Assembly: GCA_951804985.1 (NCBI GenBank) | Contig: OX638135.1 | Coordinates: 40,061,117 to 40,125,116 of the forward strand | Reading direction: 5' to 3' | DNA: 64,000 nucleotides | DNA from: Dryomyza anilis | Taxonomy: Eukaryota; Arthropoda; Insecta; Diptera; Dryomyzidae | Program-made: the position numbers and the translations under genes | The notes under the pieces: generated by a model | What the model saw: only the letters and a program-made list of their open reading frames with translations | The model's database searches: none | What the model was told of the DNA's origin: nothing | In this document: positions 25,371 to 39,174 of the stretch, in pieces | Numbering within the stretch: position 1 is the stretch's first letter | Layout: every line of letters begins with the position of its first letter

Positions 25371-26377
25371 TCGGTCATTATTAAGCTACTTAAGAATGAA
25401 GTATTTGTCAAATGTTTGGGTCCTAATTTTTTAAATATAATTATATATATATTCCTTTTTTATACAAATAAACAACTAAAAATAAAATACTGTGTCATCT
25501 TTTTCATTTTCTTTTTCTATTATCTTCTCTTTGTCTACTGCCGAGAGTTTTTTATTGCAGTGTCGTCTACGGTTTTTTTTTTCTCTTTACTTGTTGAAAT
25601 ATTGCTTTGGTTGTTAGAGATATGTGCATTATAAAGTATGTAAAGCACATGTAAGATATGTGCCAATAAACGCAAACGCCTACATAGAAAATTCAACTGA
25701 AATATTATCCTCATTAGCAGTGAATGGTCATTATATCTTGGGTAGCACACTAGCGTATCTTCTTACTTGTTTAGTCTGCTAGTGCTGTGATTTCTTCTTG
25801 CGAGATGCTGAATTGCATTTTATCCTTTATATTTATGCATAAGCTCCTTACTTATATCTGTGCTCCACTCCAGTGCTTCGCTAACGTCTATTTGTACTTT
25901 AACTACAATGATCGTTTTGTTTTTATTGACAATGCCCTTGATAATGAACTGAGGTACTGACCTATCTCAAGTATAATAACGATGCATATTATATTTTCTT
26001 TGGCTAATTCGTACAGAAATCTTAGTTTTATGGAATATCTAAAATAATCTTGTAATTAAAGTTATAAATTATACTTTTTCTATTTTTCTCATAAAAAAAA
26101 AAATTTGTTAGTACATGATTTAATGCTAATCATCTTTAATACATAGTAAAAAAAATCCACACTGCGAGTAATGCTCATCAAGATTTATTCATTTATGTTT
26201 ATTTATTTATTTTTATTTGATTGTGCATAACTTAGGAATTATATGATTTTAATAAGTTATTATGATTTTTTTTTTTTTCCTTTGATACAAATCACTGTTG
26301 TCACAGGACTTATTATCGAAAGAACCTCATATGGTCCTACCCAGATTGGTGAAAATTTGTTTTTCCTATTCTGGTTT
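25371..26377. other. Post-pol region of the errantivirus, non-coding
   Basis: No ORF of interest. 25790-25980 is similar, in reverse, to 59745-59945 of the plus-strand relative (blocks such as GAGCACAGATATAAGT and GATAGGTCAG), so this is inherited retroelement sequence. 26260-26390 carries a displaced and mutated integrase C-terminal remnant (the TGGGTAGGACCATATGAGGT block). Confidence 0.6.
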
Positions 26378-29300
26378 TTAATAAAACTTAATAAAACTAA
26401 AAACTACTGCATTTAATGTATTATCGTAATTTCGTTTAGATCTTTCCTTGGCTTTTTCTTGATTTTGTCTGACTATCTCATGCGTACGTTGTATTTGATA
26501 TTTTAATACTTTATTGTAGTCTTCGCTGTTATAAATTGGTGAACATTTTCGTTTGAGGTTGGTTGGCATATCGAAATCGAATCCGTATAAAGTACGGCAA
26601 GGCGTTTGCCCTGTTGACATATGCACTGTATTGTTGTGTACATGCATTGCCGAATTCAACCATTGGTCCCAGTTGGACCCATCTTCTTTTGCAAAACATC
26701 TCAAATACTCCGCTAAAGGTCTGTGACTTCGTTCTAACGAGCCATTTGCCTGCGGGTGATAAGGAGTTATGTGCATTTTTCTAAGGTGTAATAATTTACA
26801 CGTGTCTGAAAATAATTTTGATACAAAATTTGAACCGTTATCTGTAATTAAAATTTTTGGAATATTATAACGCGTGATTATTTCCTCGTAAAATGCTTTG
26901 GCAACTGTACTTGCTTCTGCGTCTAGAATAGCTACGCAGCACATATATTTTGAAAAATCGTCTTGAAAAGTTAATATATATTTGTTTCCTGTTACAGTTT
27001 CGGGCAAGACTCCTACCAAGTCCATATAAACTTTATCGAATGGACGTGTTGGCGTATCTGTCAAAACCATTGGCATTTTTGTCAATTTTGAACTTTTATT
27101 CATTTGGCATTTGGGGCAGTTTCTAACATATTCTTTTATTTGCTTCTGCATACCCTTCCATTTAAATTGTTTTTTAATCCTGAAATATGTTTTAAGTGTG
27201 CCCTGATGGCCTCCTAGCGCGGAATCATGAAAATCTTTTATCACTGTTTTAATTTCTTCTGGGTCAGTTAATATTTGAGCTAAATTTGTTGCATTATTCG
27301 TGTCTATTATTGTTTCATCTAGGACTGTTGTACTGATTTGTGGTTTTGTTTTTGTAATCTCGTGAACTAAATTGTTTTGTGTAGTTTTGGATCGTGTTTC
27401 TATGGCTGTAATGTCTGGTTCAATATTTGATATTCAGCTTAAAGCATCCGCGTTTAAATTCTTTTTACCTGTTTTGTAAATTATTTCAAAATCGTATTCT
27501 GACAATTTATGCCTAAATCTTGCTAATCGTGAAGTTTGATCTTTCAAGTTAGCTATGCCGCGTAATGGTTGATGATCTGTAAAAATTTTGAAGGGCCGTC
27601 CTAATAGGTATGCTCTAAAATTCTTCGTTGCCCAAACAATAGCTAAAAATTCCTTTTCAATAGTGGAATATCGTTTTTCAGCTCCATTTAAGGTTCTACT
27701 TGCAAACGCGATTGGTCGGTCGATCCTATTTCCCCTTGAGATAGGACTGCACCTATTGCTTCATTACTTGCGTCTGTTGTGAGTAAAAAAGTTTTTGTAA
27801 AGTCTGGATATGCTAGTATTGGAGGTGAAATTATTGATTCTTTGAGTTTATCAAATGAATTTTGACAATCGTCTGTTTTTATAAATTTAACGTCCTTTTT
27901 AAGTAAATTATTAATTGGTAATGATATCTTTGCCATATTGCTTATGAACTTTCTGTAATAATTAATTAATCCCAAGAATGCTTGTACTTCTTTTCTGTTT
28001 CTTGGTACCGGAATATTTTTTACGCATTCGACCTTAGAGGGGTCTGGTAACGCACCTATTTCCGAACATTTATGACCTAAATATACAACTTCTCGACGTA
28101 AAAACTGACATTTATCGGTATTCAATTTTAAGTTATGGTCTCTTAATTTTTGAAATACTTTACTTAATCTGTGTTCAAGTTCGCTTATATTTTTCCCATA
28201 TACAACTATATCATCAAGATACACAAAACAATCGATGCCCTGTAACCCTGTTAAGATGTGATTCATTATTCTTTGGAAAGTTGCTGGTGCCCCTGTTAAA
28301 CCGAAAGGCATCCTGTTAAATTCAAAATGACCAAGTCCTGTACTGAAAGCAGTTTTTCCTTTATCACCATCTTCAACTAAGACCTGGTGGTAACCACTGG
28401 CTAAATCTAATGTGGAAAAATATCGACTGTGATCTAGTTGATCTAATATTTCGTCTATTCGCGGAATCGGAAATACCTGTTTTATTGTTACGTCATTTAA
28501 TTTACGAAAATCTATGACAAGTCTCTATTTTTTGTTACCATCTTTATCGCTTCTTTTTGGTACTAATAATAACGGCGAATTCCAGGGTGATATGCTTGGC
28601 GATATAATGCCTTCATCTAACATTTTGTTAACTTGTCTATTAATTTCCTCTCTATGAAGCTTATATTGCTTTTGGTTAATTGGTGATTGATTCCATTGTG
28701 TTGTTATGTCGTGTTTAAGTATCGGCGTGTATGACAGTTCGCCACCTTCTAAGTGAAAAACATCGTGATATGAAATGCAAAGATTTTGTAATGATGTTAT
28801 TTCCTCCTTATTAAGAGATTCATCGATGTTAATCTTTTCTAATAATCTATTAATCCTATTTTTGATATTCACTGAATTCATCTGATTCCTTATATTGATT
28901 AAAATTTGAAAATTTTGGTTTAAAATTGTTGTCTATTATAATGTCTTTTTCTGTAGAATTTAATACTGAGACATAAACTTTATTTTTGTTAACTTTCGAT
29001 AAACTTTCTCCTAAATATACTCCAGGATAAATTTCTTGTTTATGTATTAACACAATTGGAATTTTTGTTTTTAGTGTAATTTCTACTATTTTCGCGGTTC
29101 TATGCTCGATTTTTATTTCATGATTGTAAAAAATATTCTTTATGTCCGCTCGAGTTTTCATTGGTAATCGGATAGTGTGATTCTTTCCTTTGTTATAGAA
29201 TGTTATGGTCTTATTAATTGCGTTTATTACGGACCTATTCCATATATTATCCCGTCCTATTATCCCGTCTGCTGGTATTCCTTGTTCAAGAGATACTACA

Positions 29301-30110
29301 TGCATAATTAAATCTAACCACTTTATATTACTGTGTTTTATATTGGTCGTGCCTAAAGTCCTTACGCATCCACCAAATGCCCCATTAAAATCTTTCTGGT
29401 TATTTTTGTCAAAATCCGGTAGTTGTCTCATTGAACTTTCTTTTACTATGCTTGCCTCTGCTCCCGAGTCTACCAGTAATATGAGTTTTCCATTTTTAGC
29501 TGCCTCGCAAGGTACTTCAATGAACACATCACTTACATTAGACAATTTGAAGCAATTCCCTTTTCTACTGTATATTTTGTTAATTCTCTTTTTATTTAAT
29601 TCACTTAATTGTTGTCTGATTTTTTTTTTGCACAACATGTTATAAAATTTACAAACTTTTTCAACATTCCTGTAAACATATTTTTTACTTTTTGACCTAT
29701 TAGCCTTTCTTCCCAAACAAATCTTAGCCGATCAGTGTTATCTGCTGCTAAATTAATGATTTCCGACCCTATTGTAATTATTATGTATATTAAGAAATGT
29801 ATTAATGCAAAAATTGTTTTGTCACTCCCTCACAATTAAAGCACGGTGGGTTATTATGTGTATCAACGGCCATTGTCGACGTCAAATTTACAATATCTGC
29901 ATCCGCCGTCTTTTTGGATTCTTTAGGAGTTTGTGTAGTAAATGTGATCACAGGCGCTTTGGGCTCATGATTTACTATTTCTACCATTTTTGACCTAATT
30001 TTGCTGTTTTTATTGGGTCCCCAGCTTACTGGCCTTGGCTGGGCCCCTCGTAGTTTCCCTTGTTTTGAGCATTGTTCTTCCTTGCTAGATAATCCCTCTT
30101 GGCGTAGCAA
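26378..30110 (-). pseudogene. pol: Errantivirus pol (protease, RT, RNase H, integrase), inactivated
   Basis: Pol overlaps the end of gag in another frame, as expected for -1 frameshifting. Protease is in 29716-28856 (ILLVDSGAEASIV). RT starts at 28881 and hits a TAG at 28527-28525, where the related element has Trp (KKWRLVIDFRKL). The frame then continues with MPFGLTGAPATF and YLDDIV intact. A short insertion near 27725 shifts the frame at the start of RNase H, and a TGA at 27436-27434 replaces an Arg. Integrase (27244-26378) has a zinc region (H-x3-H to CPKCQ) and the catalytic residues in MDLVG, ITDNGSNF and NGSLERSHR. The C-terminus is truncated. Confidence 0.88.
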
Positions 30111-30934
30111 TTAGTTTCCCCATGACCAAGTCTACGACACCAATCACATTTTAAATTATTTCTAGCATTATCCACATTATTCACATTGTAATTGTTATTA
30201 TTTCTATTATTATTATTGGTACGGTACGTGGTGTTATGTCCCGTTTGCAAATTATTCTTTAAAAATCTCCTATTATCGACTGGTTGATTTTGTAAACGTC
30301 CAACCCCTTCCTTATTCTGAGCTTCTAATCTAATGGATGAACATCTCCAACTAGATTCGTGCCCATATTTTGCACACTCCATACAAACCGGTGTGTTTTT
30401 CCGCGTAATACATTCGTCTCGTGTATGTCCTTTTTTCTGGCAAAAAGAGCATGTTGGTCGTATTTTTGATCCTTCCGTTTTATTTCCGTCGTTTATTTTG
30501 TGTTGATAATTATTATTATTCTGTTGTATAGTTTGAAGATTATTGTTTTGAATACTATTCGTTGGACTCGTTACTGATCGTTGTTCGAAACTGTACACCT
30601 CCTCGGGTAATCTCGAACCCCTTTGAATTGTTATCTGGGCTTTTAATGCTTCACCTAATAAATCATTCAAGTTTTCTGCTTTGCTACTTAATAATAGAAC
30701 CTTTATTGTCGGATCTTTCACACCTACTTTGAATGCTGTTACAACTGAATCTTTTAGTTCCGTATTAAAAACATCTGTAGGTAGATTTTTATTTTTGTAC
30801 CTTGAATCTGCTATTTCATTGGCGTTTGCCCACAATCCTTCTAATCTTCTTGCGAATACCCTTAGACTTTCACCATCCGTCTGATATGCTTTCTTATACT
30901 ATCCTGAACTAAATCTAAAGTAGTCATTTTTAAA

Positions 30935-32275
30935 CAGAGTTGGGCATTATCAATTACATTTTGTAATTAATTACACGAGCAATTACAATTATATGTAATT
31001 GTAATTGAACTTTTGTCAATTGCAATTACTTGTAATTGTAATTGAATTTTTTTCAATTACAATTGCTTGTAATTGTAATTGAATTTTTTTCAATTATAAT
31101 TACATTTTGAAAAATGTAATTTGAAATATGTAATAGAAATTAAAAGTAATTGAGGAATAAACAGTAATAATTACATTTTTTTTAATTTAATTACATGAAA
31201 AGTAATCCATTAACAAGATATTATCAATTAGATTCACATCCAGGTGCGTCATTGGAACTTGTTTGGATGCATCTGTTCCAATGGGCATAGATTCACATCC
31301 AGGTGCGCCATTGGATCTTTTTTGGACGAAACTGTTCCAATGGGCATAGATTCACATCCAGATGCATCATTGGAACTTTTTTGGATGAAACTGTTCCAAT
31401 GGGCATAGATTCACATCCATGTGCGTCATTGGAACTTTTTTTGATGCATCTGTTCCAATGGGCATAGATTCACATCCAGGTGTGTCATTGGAACTTTTTT
31501 GTACGAAACTGTTCCAATGGGCATAGATTCACATCCAGGTGCGTCATTGGAACTTTTTTGGATGCATCTGTTCCAATGGGCATAGATTCACATCCAGGTG
31601 CGTCATTGGAACTTTTTTTGGATGCAACTGTTCCAATGGGCATAGATTCACATCCAGTTGCGTCATTGGAACAGTTTCGTCCAAAAAAAGTTCCAATGAC
31701 GCACCTGGATGTGAATCTATGCCCATTGGAACAGATGCATCCAAAAAAGTTCCAATGACGCACCTGGATGTGAATCTATGCCCATTGGAACAGTTTCATC
31801 CAAAAAAGTTCCAATGATGCATCTGGATGTGAATCTATGCCCATTGGAACAGTTTCGTCCAAAAAAGTTCCAATGGCGCACCTGGATGTGAATCTATGCC
31901 CATTGGAACAGATACATCGAAAAAAATTCCAATGACGCACATGGATGTGAATCTATGCCCATTGGAACAGTTTCATCCAAGAAAAGTTCCATTTAGTGTT
32001 CGTAATTACCGTCTTCAGCTGTAATACATTAATTTTTCATGTAATTAATTGAAAAAAAATTAATGGTTCCGTTTTTAGCTTCAATTACATTTTTTTCAAT
32101 TACATTTTTCAATTTTTTTTGTAATTGGAAAAAATTAGTCTAATATGCAATTAAATGTAATTGTAATTGCAAAATTTTCAATTACAATTACATGTAATTG
32201 TAATTGGAATTTTATTAATTACAATTACATGTAATTGTAATTGAAAATTTTTGTAATTGTGAATGCCCATGTCTG
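30935..32275. mobile_element. hAT-like element C with a palindromic minisatellite core
   Basis: Ends are CAGAGTTGGGCATTATC at the left and, reverse-complemented, CAGACATGGGCATTCAC at the right, flanked by perfect 8-bp duplications TTTTTAAA (30927-30934, 32276-32283). Subterminal regions on both sides (30950-31200, 32010-32260) are degenerate repeats of GTAATTGTAATTG. The centre is a large inverted array (31230-31992). No coding capacity. It is inserted in errantivirus gag, so it moved after that element did. Confidence 0.85.
31230..31992. repeat. Inverted array of a 60-bp repeat
   Basis: The unit is about 59-61 bp: AGATTCACATCCAGGTGCGT, CATTGGAACTTTTTTGGATG and CATCTGTTCCAATGGGCAT. About seven and a half copies run forward from 31230 to 31675 and about five run inverted from there to 31992, forming one near-perfect hairpin. 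Apparent ORFs here are repeat artefacts. Confidence 0.92.
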
Positions 32276-33493
32276 TTTTTAAATATGTATTTCTGAGAAC
32301 ATCAAATAACTCCTCTAAATCATTAAATTTTCTTGTGCGGACTAGACCAAGAAGATGAAGTTTGACACAGCTAATGAATTCTTCTTTAGTTTCTTCCGTA
32401 ATTTTCAGACTTGCTAACGCACAACCGTCCATGAATCTATAAAGTTCGGTTTTAACGGACGGTGACTCTGATCCCAAAAAAAATGGAACTACACTTCCTA
32501 CGTACTTCGCTATACTATCTAACGACATTTCGAGTGTTATTATTTTATCAAACTTTCCTTCAATCTGTAAGGCCTCCTTATGATATAATGATGTTTCGTG
32601 GGCTAGCTTAACTTCCGATTCTAAAAATCTGATTTTCGAATCTAATTCCCTTACTTTATTATTGGCTTCTTCTAAAGTTTCAAATTCTAGTCTGGGCTGT
32701 TGGCTCAGTGCTCGTTCAATTGAAGCGTCAGAAATATCTTTGTTTTTCAACAAAGTTCTCAATTTTTCGTTTTCTTCTTCTATTCCGCTAGCCTGATCTA
32801 ACAACTCCTGCCGTTCTTCTAAAATATCGTTTAATTTTTTATTTAATGCAGTAAATTCTCCTTTCCAATCTTCTAATTCTTTTATTTTATGTGCACTTTT
32901 ATGTTCCAAGAAGTACACTAACTGTTCAAAAACTACGTCAACTCTTTCGACTTCTGAGTATACCCGCGTGGTACTAATAACTTTTTTATTAATTCCAAAG
33001 TTTCTTTATTGTTAACTTCCGTACTAATTTGGTTCCACAATTTCTCAGTAAACCTACCAAGTTGTCCTATTATACCTCTGTATGCTACTTCCAATTCCTC
33101 AAAATTCGCCATATAATCATTAAAATATTCAATTAAAATTTATAAATTTGTTTAAATTCATTCTATCTTGGTAAATTTACGTTATTTATGATTTTCACAA
33201 TATATTCACAATATTAAACACTTCGTTGAATAATTTTCAATATTTCCAAAAATTTTAAACCATTTCCTTTCATTTTTATTTCACAAAATTTTAAATTAAT
33301 TCAATTGTTTGTTTTTACTAATTTCACCAAATGTTTTTGCAATTTTAAATTCACAATTCACTTATCACTTCCATTAATACTCACAAAATTGTCTCAATAT
33401 TTAGTTATAACTTCCTTTTTATTTTTGTATTGTTTCAGGATTTTTCCCAAAATGTATATTCGTTCTTCAGTCCTTTCTGTAGTTTCTTGAAAA

Positions 33494-33506
33494 ACCGGCT
33501 GCGCCA
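33494..33506 (-). promoter_or_regulatory. Primer-binding site, tRNA-Ser type
   Basis: ACCGGCTGCGCCA on the plus strand equals the 3' end of a fly tRNA-Ser including CCA. It lies 4 bp from the LTR. Confidence 0.82.
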
Positions 33507-33510
33507 AAAA

Positions 33511-34150
33511 TGTTGTGAGTTCCCGGGGTCCTGCTGTACTTGACTTTATTCACTTCTGAAGTCAGTGACAGTTCACCTTAAGGGTCCACCGTTGATTCGT
33601 CCTAACACCCTTTTGATTTAAATTAACACGCGAGGATATTTTATTTTTGAGATTTTATTTAGTTTTTAAAACTGTTACACGGTATTAACTTAATTTTAAA
33701 GACGTCCGAACTGAACGGTAGAAAAACACAATTCCCTTAAAAACTAATCTTAACCTCTACTCATCACCTCGGTCGCACCAATATTTACGAACACCAGATC
33801 GGAGTTTCATTATATTGTGAAAATGTCAATTCGTATTGGTGTGATATTTACGAACACCAGATCGGAGTTTCGTCATATTGTGTATTAATAAATTCGTACC
33901 GGGGTGATCGTGAGAAGAACTTGTATATGCTTTAGTTTCCTGTACGCCGCATGCAGGTGCCACCTGATGAGGCTCACATTACAATCAATTTATTGCATAA
34001 GAATAAGTGTATGAGAGAAATATGACAGTAAGCATTTTTGGTGTTACATTATTATGATTAATATGAATATGCCATTGTGCTTACTGGCGATGTGCAGATT
34101 TTTACAAACTAAACAAAAACTAAATCAAAAAGTATTTTTGATATACAACA
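33511..34150 (-). repeat. 5' LTR, 640 bp
   Basis: Near-identical to 20953-21603. Directly followed by the AGAG target duplication and then by resumption of the LINE sequence. Confidence 0.92.
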
Positions 34151-35993
34151 AGAGTAGGACCTTTTTGCGCGCGTTTTGTTCGTGAAGAAACTTTTTACGC
34201 GAGATCACGGCATAACAGCGATTCCTAGCCTGTATACGAAGTCTTTCAGTATCAGCATTCTTGTTAGAACGCCAAGTCTGAAAGGCTTCCTCTTTCGACC
34301 TGACTGCAATCCTGCAAGTCTCATTAAACCAAGAGTGATCCTTAGGTTTAATGCTAATTTTTTTAGAAGGTATGAAGGACCGCATACCTAATAAAATAAT
34401 ATTTTGTGCCATTAAAGCCGCAGCATTTATGTATCTATCAGCGAAACACAATTTTCAACTAAAGTTGCGAAAAAAATCATTTATCGCAACCCAATTTGCT
34501 TTTTCGTAAAGCCATACATTCCTCTTCGGGGCTTTAATCGAAGAGGCACGTAAACTAGAATACGAAAACTCAGCGGAAACAGTACAGTGGTCGGAATTAC
34601 CAAGAGGTGCAAGGACTTTTACATCATATTTTTCATGATGTGAAGTCAGAAAAGGTCTAGGACTTTTTGGCTTTGCCCGCCGACGCGTGGAATATACGTC
34701 GGCTCCTTCACCATTTGAGTGAGTTGGTTGCACTCGGCAAAAAGCTCAACATAACAACCCTCCTGTGTTGATAGACCCGAGTGGCTCAACCAAGTGGCGT
34801 TGTGCACATTAAAATCGCCGGCAACAACAATTTCACTGCCTGGAAATTGCTCCGATATATTTGAGATCGAATCAGATAAGGCATCCAGCTTATTACAGGT
34901 GGAAACCCTATCTAAATTCGGACTCCTATAAAGAAAGCACAAGTGCATGATGTGTGTTTGAATTTTGAATTTAACCCAAATAGTATTAAATTCGCTATCC
35001 GACACACTATGTTGTTGCTGCAGGTGATACGCAACGTCGCTTCGAATAAAAAGAGCAAGGCCCCTATGGGCAGAGAATAATGGCAATAGGTGATAACCAG
35101 GTATATGAAAATCCAGTGGATCTGTACCCTCATTAACCTGGGTCTTACCTAGTGCCATTATTTGTGGCCTATGGATGGACACATACGCATATATCGAGAA
35201 AAAGTTCGCCCTTAGCCCACGAATGTTGCAAAAATCTATACGAAATTTTTGCGAAATTTTTTCTACTGGGCAACTTCAAAACAGACATACATACTACCAA
35301 GGCGCAGCAGTTGAAAACAAACAAATGAGAGCGTAAGTCAAGCCGTGGTGAATGTTATGCCTTCACCACAGCATAGATTACGCACTCAGTGCAGCCTCAA
35401 CCGTGCGCGCTAGTAGCGTGGAGTAGGATGGGGGAGAGAGGGAATACGTCAACAAACCTGTGCAATTGCAGCAAAGAGCATAGAAAAGCCCTTTGCGTCG
35501 GCAAATGCAAAAACAGCGAGTGCGGCAACTCAGCAGGCAACGCGAAACCGGTTCTTTTATGTGGTTGTTGTTGTTGAATTTTTATTGTTTATTTGTTTAA
35601 TTTTTTTCTTTTTAGTTTTTTATGTAAATTATTATTAGTTTGAGTTTTAATTTAATTTCGTTTTATTTCGTTGTTATGTTGGGCGGGCACATTAAACACA
35701 GTTTTGAGACACATTTATACTAAACGACGGACGGAACACGTTAGAAAAGACATGAGACGACACGACACGTCCGTCCCCCAGAAGTGCGTTGACGCTACAT
35801 ATTTCGAAGTTCGACGATTTGTCGAAAGTCAGTATGTTATAAATCTTTCGACAGGCGATATTTTCGATAAAATATCACTTCAAATTGAGGTTGTGATAGA
35901 GAAGCGAAAATAACTAATATTTAAATTTTAATGAAAGAAAAACTATTTATATCAAATTTCATGCTTATGGCATAGACTGCAAGTGTTTCTATA

Positions 35994-37163
35994 AGGGCCT
36001 TTCACACCAAATCGACCAGCGGTTGGAACTCATGTTCTTCGATTTCAATGAAATTTGCACAACTGATAAAGGGTATCGATGCATTGATCAATTTTTGTTT
36101 TATTTTTTCGCCCACTACTTCCAGAGATACAGTGGTTCAAATTTACAAAAAATGGGCCAAAAATCACTTTTATATGGTTGTTCATATTCCAATATCTCTT
36201 AAAGTTGAAATACCAGAAACTCCGTTGATGGCTCGTTTTATAGCTAATAGAACAAGCTTTTATACCAATTATACCAATTAACTTCTAAACTTGAACATGT
36301 GGCCCGTGGTAATAACTCATGCACTTCAAAATAGATGTCCTTAAAAAGAACCCTTTTTAAAATTCTGGAAAAAATCACATATTTTGGTTGATTTAATATA
36401 AATGTTCAAGCCAAATTTCAAGATGGTATTTTGATGGCATCATATTTTAAAAATTAATTTTTAAAATTTTTACATATTTTTTATATAGCAAAAAAAATAT
36501 TTTTTTCAAAAGTAAAATTAGCAATAATTTTTCAATGATTTTGTAAATCTGTTTTCGAAAATGGCGTCAGTTTCATCAAATTGTCTCTAGTTATTGAGAT
36601 ATATACCATTTTTCGAAAATCGTAAAAACTATATGCCAAAATTAATATCTCAAAAAATAGATTGAATATGATAAAACTGACTTCATTTTAGAAATCAGAG
36701 TTACATATATATTCAGGAATAATTACAACTTTTACTGTAGAAAAAAAAATTTTTTTTTTCTATATAAAAAATAAATAAAAATTTAGAAAATTATGTTTTG
36801 AAATATGATGCCGTAAATATACCATCTTGAAGTTTTGCATGAACATTTATAATAAATTGACGAAAACTTAGGATTTTTTTCAGAATTTTAAGAAGGGTCC
36901 TTTTTAAGGACATCAATTTTGAAGTGCAAGGATAATGGCCATGGACAACATGTTCACGTTAAAAAATTACAACTTAATTTTTCTGAAAGCCAGTTCTCTT
37001 AGCTTTAAAACGAGCCATCACGAGATATTTAAATATAAACAACCATACAAACAAACAACCATACAACTGGATACCCTTTATAAGTTGCCCAAGTTTTATT
37101 GAAATCCAAAAGGTAAAATCTCAAATATGACTTTTTTTGGTCGATTTGGTGTGGAATGGCCCA
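35994..37163. mobile_element. TA-flanked palindromic element, 1.17 kb
   Basis: Ends AGGGCCTTTCACACCAAATC and, in reverse, TGGGCCATTCCACACCAAAT are flanked by TA (35992-35993, 37164-37165). The two halves are inverted copies of each other over about 580 bp (for example ACCAGCGGTTGGAACTC and GGCTCGTTTTA near both arms). A 341-bp relative is at 45986. TA target suggests Tc1/mariner-type mobilisation. No protein. Confidence 0.82.
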
Positions 37164-37165
37164 TA

Positions 37166-38029
37166 AACGAATTTTACAGATTTGCATGTCAATTCTCTAA
37201 TATTAATATATTCCTAACCTCAATTTTAGGACTTATCGAAAAAAATATTGATAAAAACCAATCAAATTGACAGATTAGATTGATGATAAAAAAAAATAGA
37301 AAATTAATGAATTAAAAAATTAATTTTTTTGGGAACACTCTATAACATTATTAACCATTTTCTCTTATGGTGATAATTAAATATATCGTCCTACCGCATT
37401 TAATTTTTGAACATTTCTTGTATTTGTAACATGAAAAAATATGAACATGAATTTTAATAAAAATGGCAAAATAAATGTATCAACTAACTTCGAAACATGT
37501 TCGAAATAACTAAATCGTCTGTCGAACGAAAAAGTTATAACATACTACCAGTTCGATATTTTCGCTTCGACAATCGCTTCGATAGTGATAGTATAACATC
37601 TTTCGACTGTTTTAAGCGCTAGTTTCTACATTTTTTGGACAACATAATTTAAATTTTGACATTACCTTCAGAATTCTTTTGAGAATGAATGATACCCTAC
37701 AGCCGGAAGTTAAGGTTTTTGAAGAATTTCGCTGTGTAAAATCAAACTAAAATATCAATGTTATGTTATACACGTGTATCATCATTTTGAAAACTGGGCC
37801 TTAAAAACTTTTTTATAGTTAGTTAAAGTGGGTTAAACATTAACTGCAATAATATGAAAAAACTAGTGTAACTCAATATATTATTTAAATTTTTATCATC
37901 GAAGACTTGTAATCAAATAGTATATACTTGTTATAGATTACGTTAACCCATTATCAACTCATTTAACCATATTTTGACGTTTTCTTTTAAAAATATGAAT
38001 TTCAATATAGATTATCTTACCTTTTTAAA
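37166..38029. other. Non-coding stretch with an inverted match to 35799-35900
   Basis: No gene. 37490-37622 is similar in reverse to 20205-20236 joined to 35799-35900 (blocks AGATGTTATA, AGTATGTTATAA and CGACAG-CGAT). This suggests that the LINE and the TA element both inserted into one small inverted-repeat element whose right end is near 37622. Confidence 0.45.
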
Positions 38030-38105
38030 TCAAATAACGTTACCGAAAACAATACCGTTACCGAAACTACCCCAATACCGTTATTCGTATCGGTTACAAC
38101 CCCTG
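38030..38105. mobile_element. Orphan terminus of an A/B/D-like element
   Basis: Degenerate AACGGTATTGG-type repeats run into a CAACCCCTG end, i.e. CAGGGGTTGTAACC reversed, as at the ends of elements A, B and D. No left partner with a matching 8-bp flank was found. Confidence 0.5.
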
Positions 38106-38617
38106 ATTTAAATACGTTTTTAATTCTCATATATTACATTATGCTTATACAACAAATTATTGCTTTTTCAAACAATTTTACGCTTGGAAAAATTATCAAG
38201 TTTGTTTGACGTTTTCGTAGAAACCATATTTTTATAATTTTATTGCATGTTTATTTTCGGCTTAATGGGTAATTTTTTTACTAAATATGCGAAAAAAGAA
38301 ATCAATTGAAAATACTTTTTTTTTGCATTTTGTCCCCCTAAATTAAAAAATATCATACTGTGCACCGTTCAGTGCAGTTTCGAAAAAACCCAAATTTTAT
38401 TTAAATTTTCTCTAGAGCACCGTGCAGGCAACATCCCTACAAACCTAAAAATTTGACGATCAATTTTAAATTCGAAATAATAATGATACATTTTCGATAT
38501 CAAACTTAAAGTATTTGAAAATTTATTTCTGTTCTTTCAAATTTTTGACAAAACATAAAATATTCTGAACAAATAAAATTTATTTATCGAAAATAAAAGC
38601 ATTTGCGATATCATTAC

Positions 38618-39174
38618 CGTCTGTCTGTCCATCTGTCTGTCTATTGAAATCCCTACTACTTTTAAAATTGAAGAGCTAGATAAATGAAACTTATAACTTA
38701 GATGACTAATATACCTACGCTGTAGTGCGAGATCGGTCCGTTGTGACCTATGATCCGACCACTTATGTTCAAATACCTCATATAAAATGTACATATAAAG
38801 ATCAATTTTTATGTATACGTGCTTAGGTAAACTTTTTTGGTCAAATATATATTGACATCATGCTCAAATACATGATAATAAAGTTTTCCGGCGAAAAGAC
38901 TTGTGGTTCACAAAAAAAAAATCGAAATTCGGTACACCTACCCATTTGTAAATATGGGTATCAAATGAATGGAAATTCTTCAGCGATTGAATGTTTGTAG
39001 TTATTTTCAGGATTCGTATACCCTGGTGACCTATTTATCACTTTGAATGGTAACCACACATATGTGTAAGGTATTTATAGTCGGCTTAGACCGACTATAA
39101 TTTTGATAATCCTAACTATCATAATTACACCTACTTTAAAATTTCCCATGTGATCTAACCTTCCCAACTGGTTT
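38618..39174 (-). mobile_element. Mini-me-like GTCY element, copy 3, truncated
   Basis: It keeps the AACCAGTTGGGAAGG end, the hairpin and the body to the (GACA)n tract, but stops at that tract (38618). The conserved core and GTGTAGGGTAT end are missing. Confidence 0.85.

Larger units (their letters stand above)
30026..33112 (-). pseudogene. gag: Errantivirus gag, split by element C
   Basis: The start at 33112 (MANFEELEVAYRG) lies about 380 bp inside the PBS. An early frame break near 32930 leads into a long frame (to 32284) with a predicted coiled coil (ELEDWKGEFTALNKKLNDIL) and the beginning of the capsid-like domain. Element C (30935-32275) is inserted there. After it, 30926-30026 carries the remaining capsid-like part and three CCHC knuckles of forms CSFCQKKGHTRDEC, CMECAKYGHESSWRC and CDWCRRLGHGETNC. 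Without the insertion and one break it would be a full Gag. Confidence 0.85.

Noticed and set aside
31480..31817. Overlapping 92-codon ORFs on both strands
   Set aside because: They follow the palindromic 60-bp repeat and have no independent support.
35389..36281. ORFs across the LINE start and the palindromic element
   Set aside because: They cross element boundaries and so cannot be conserved genes.
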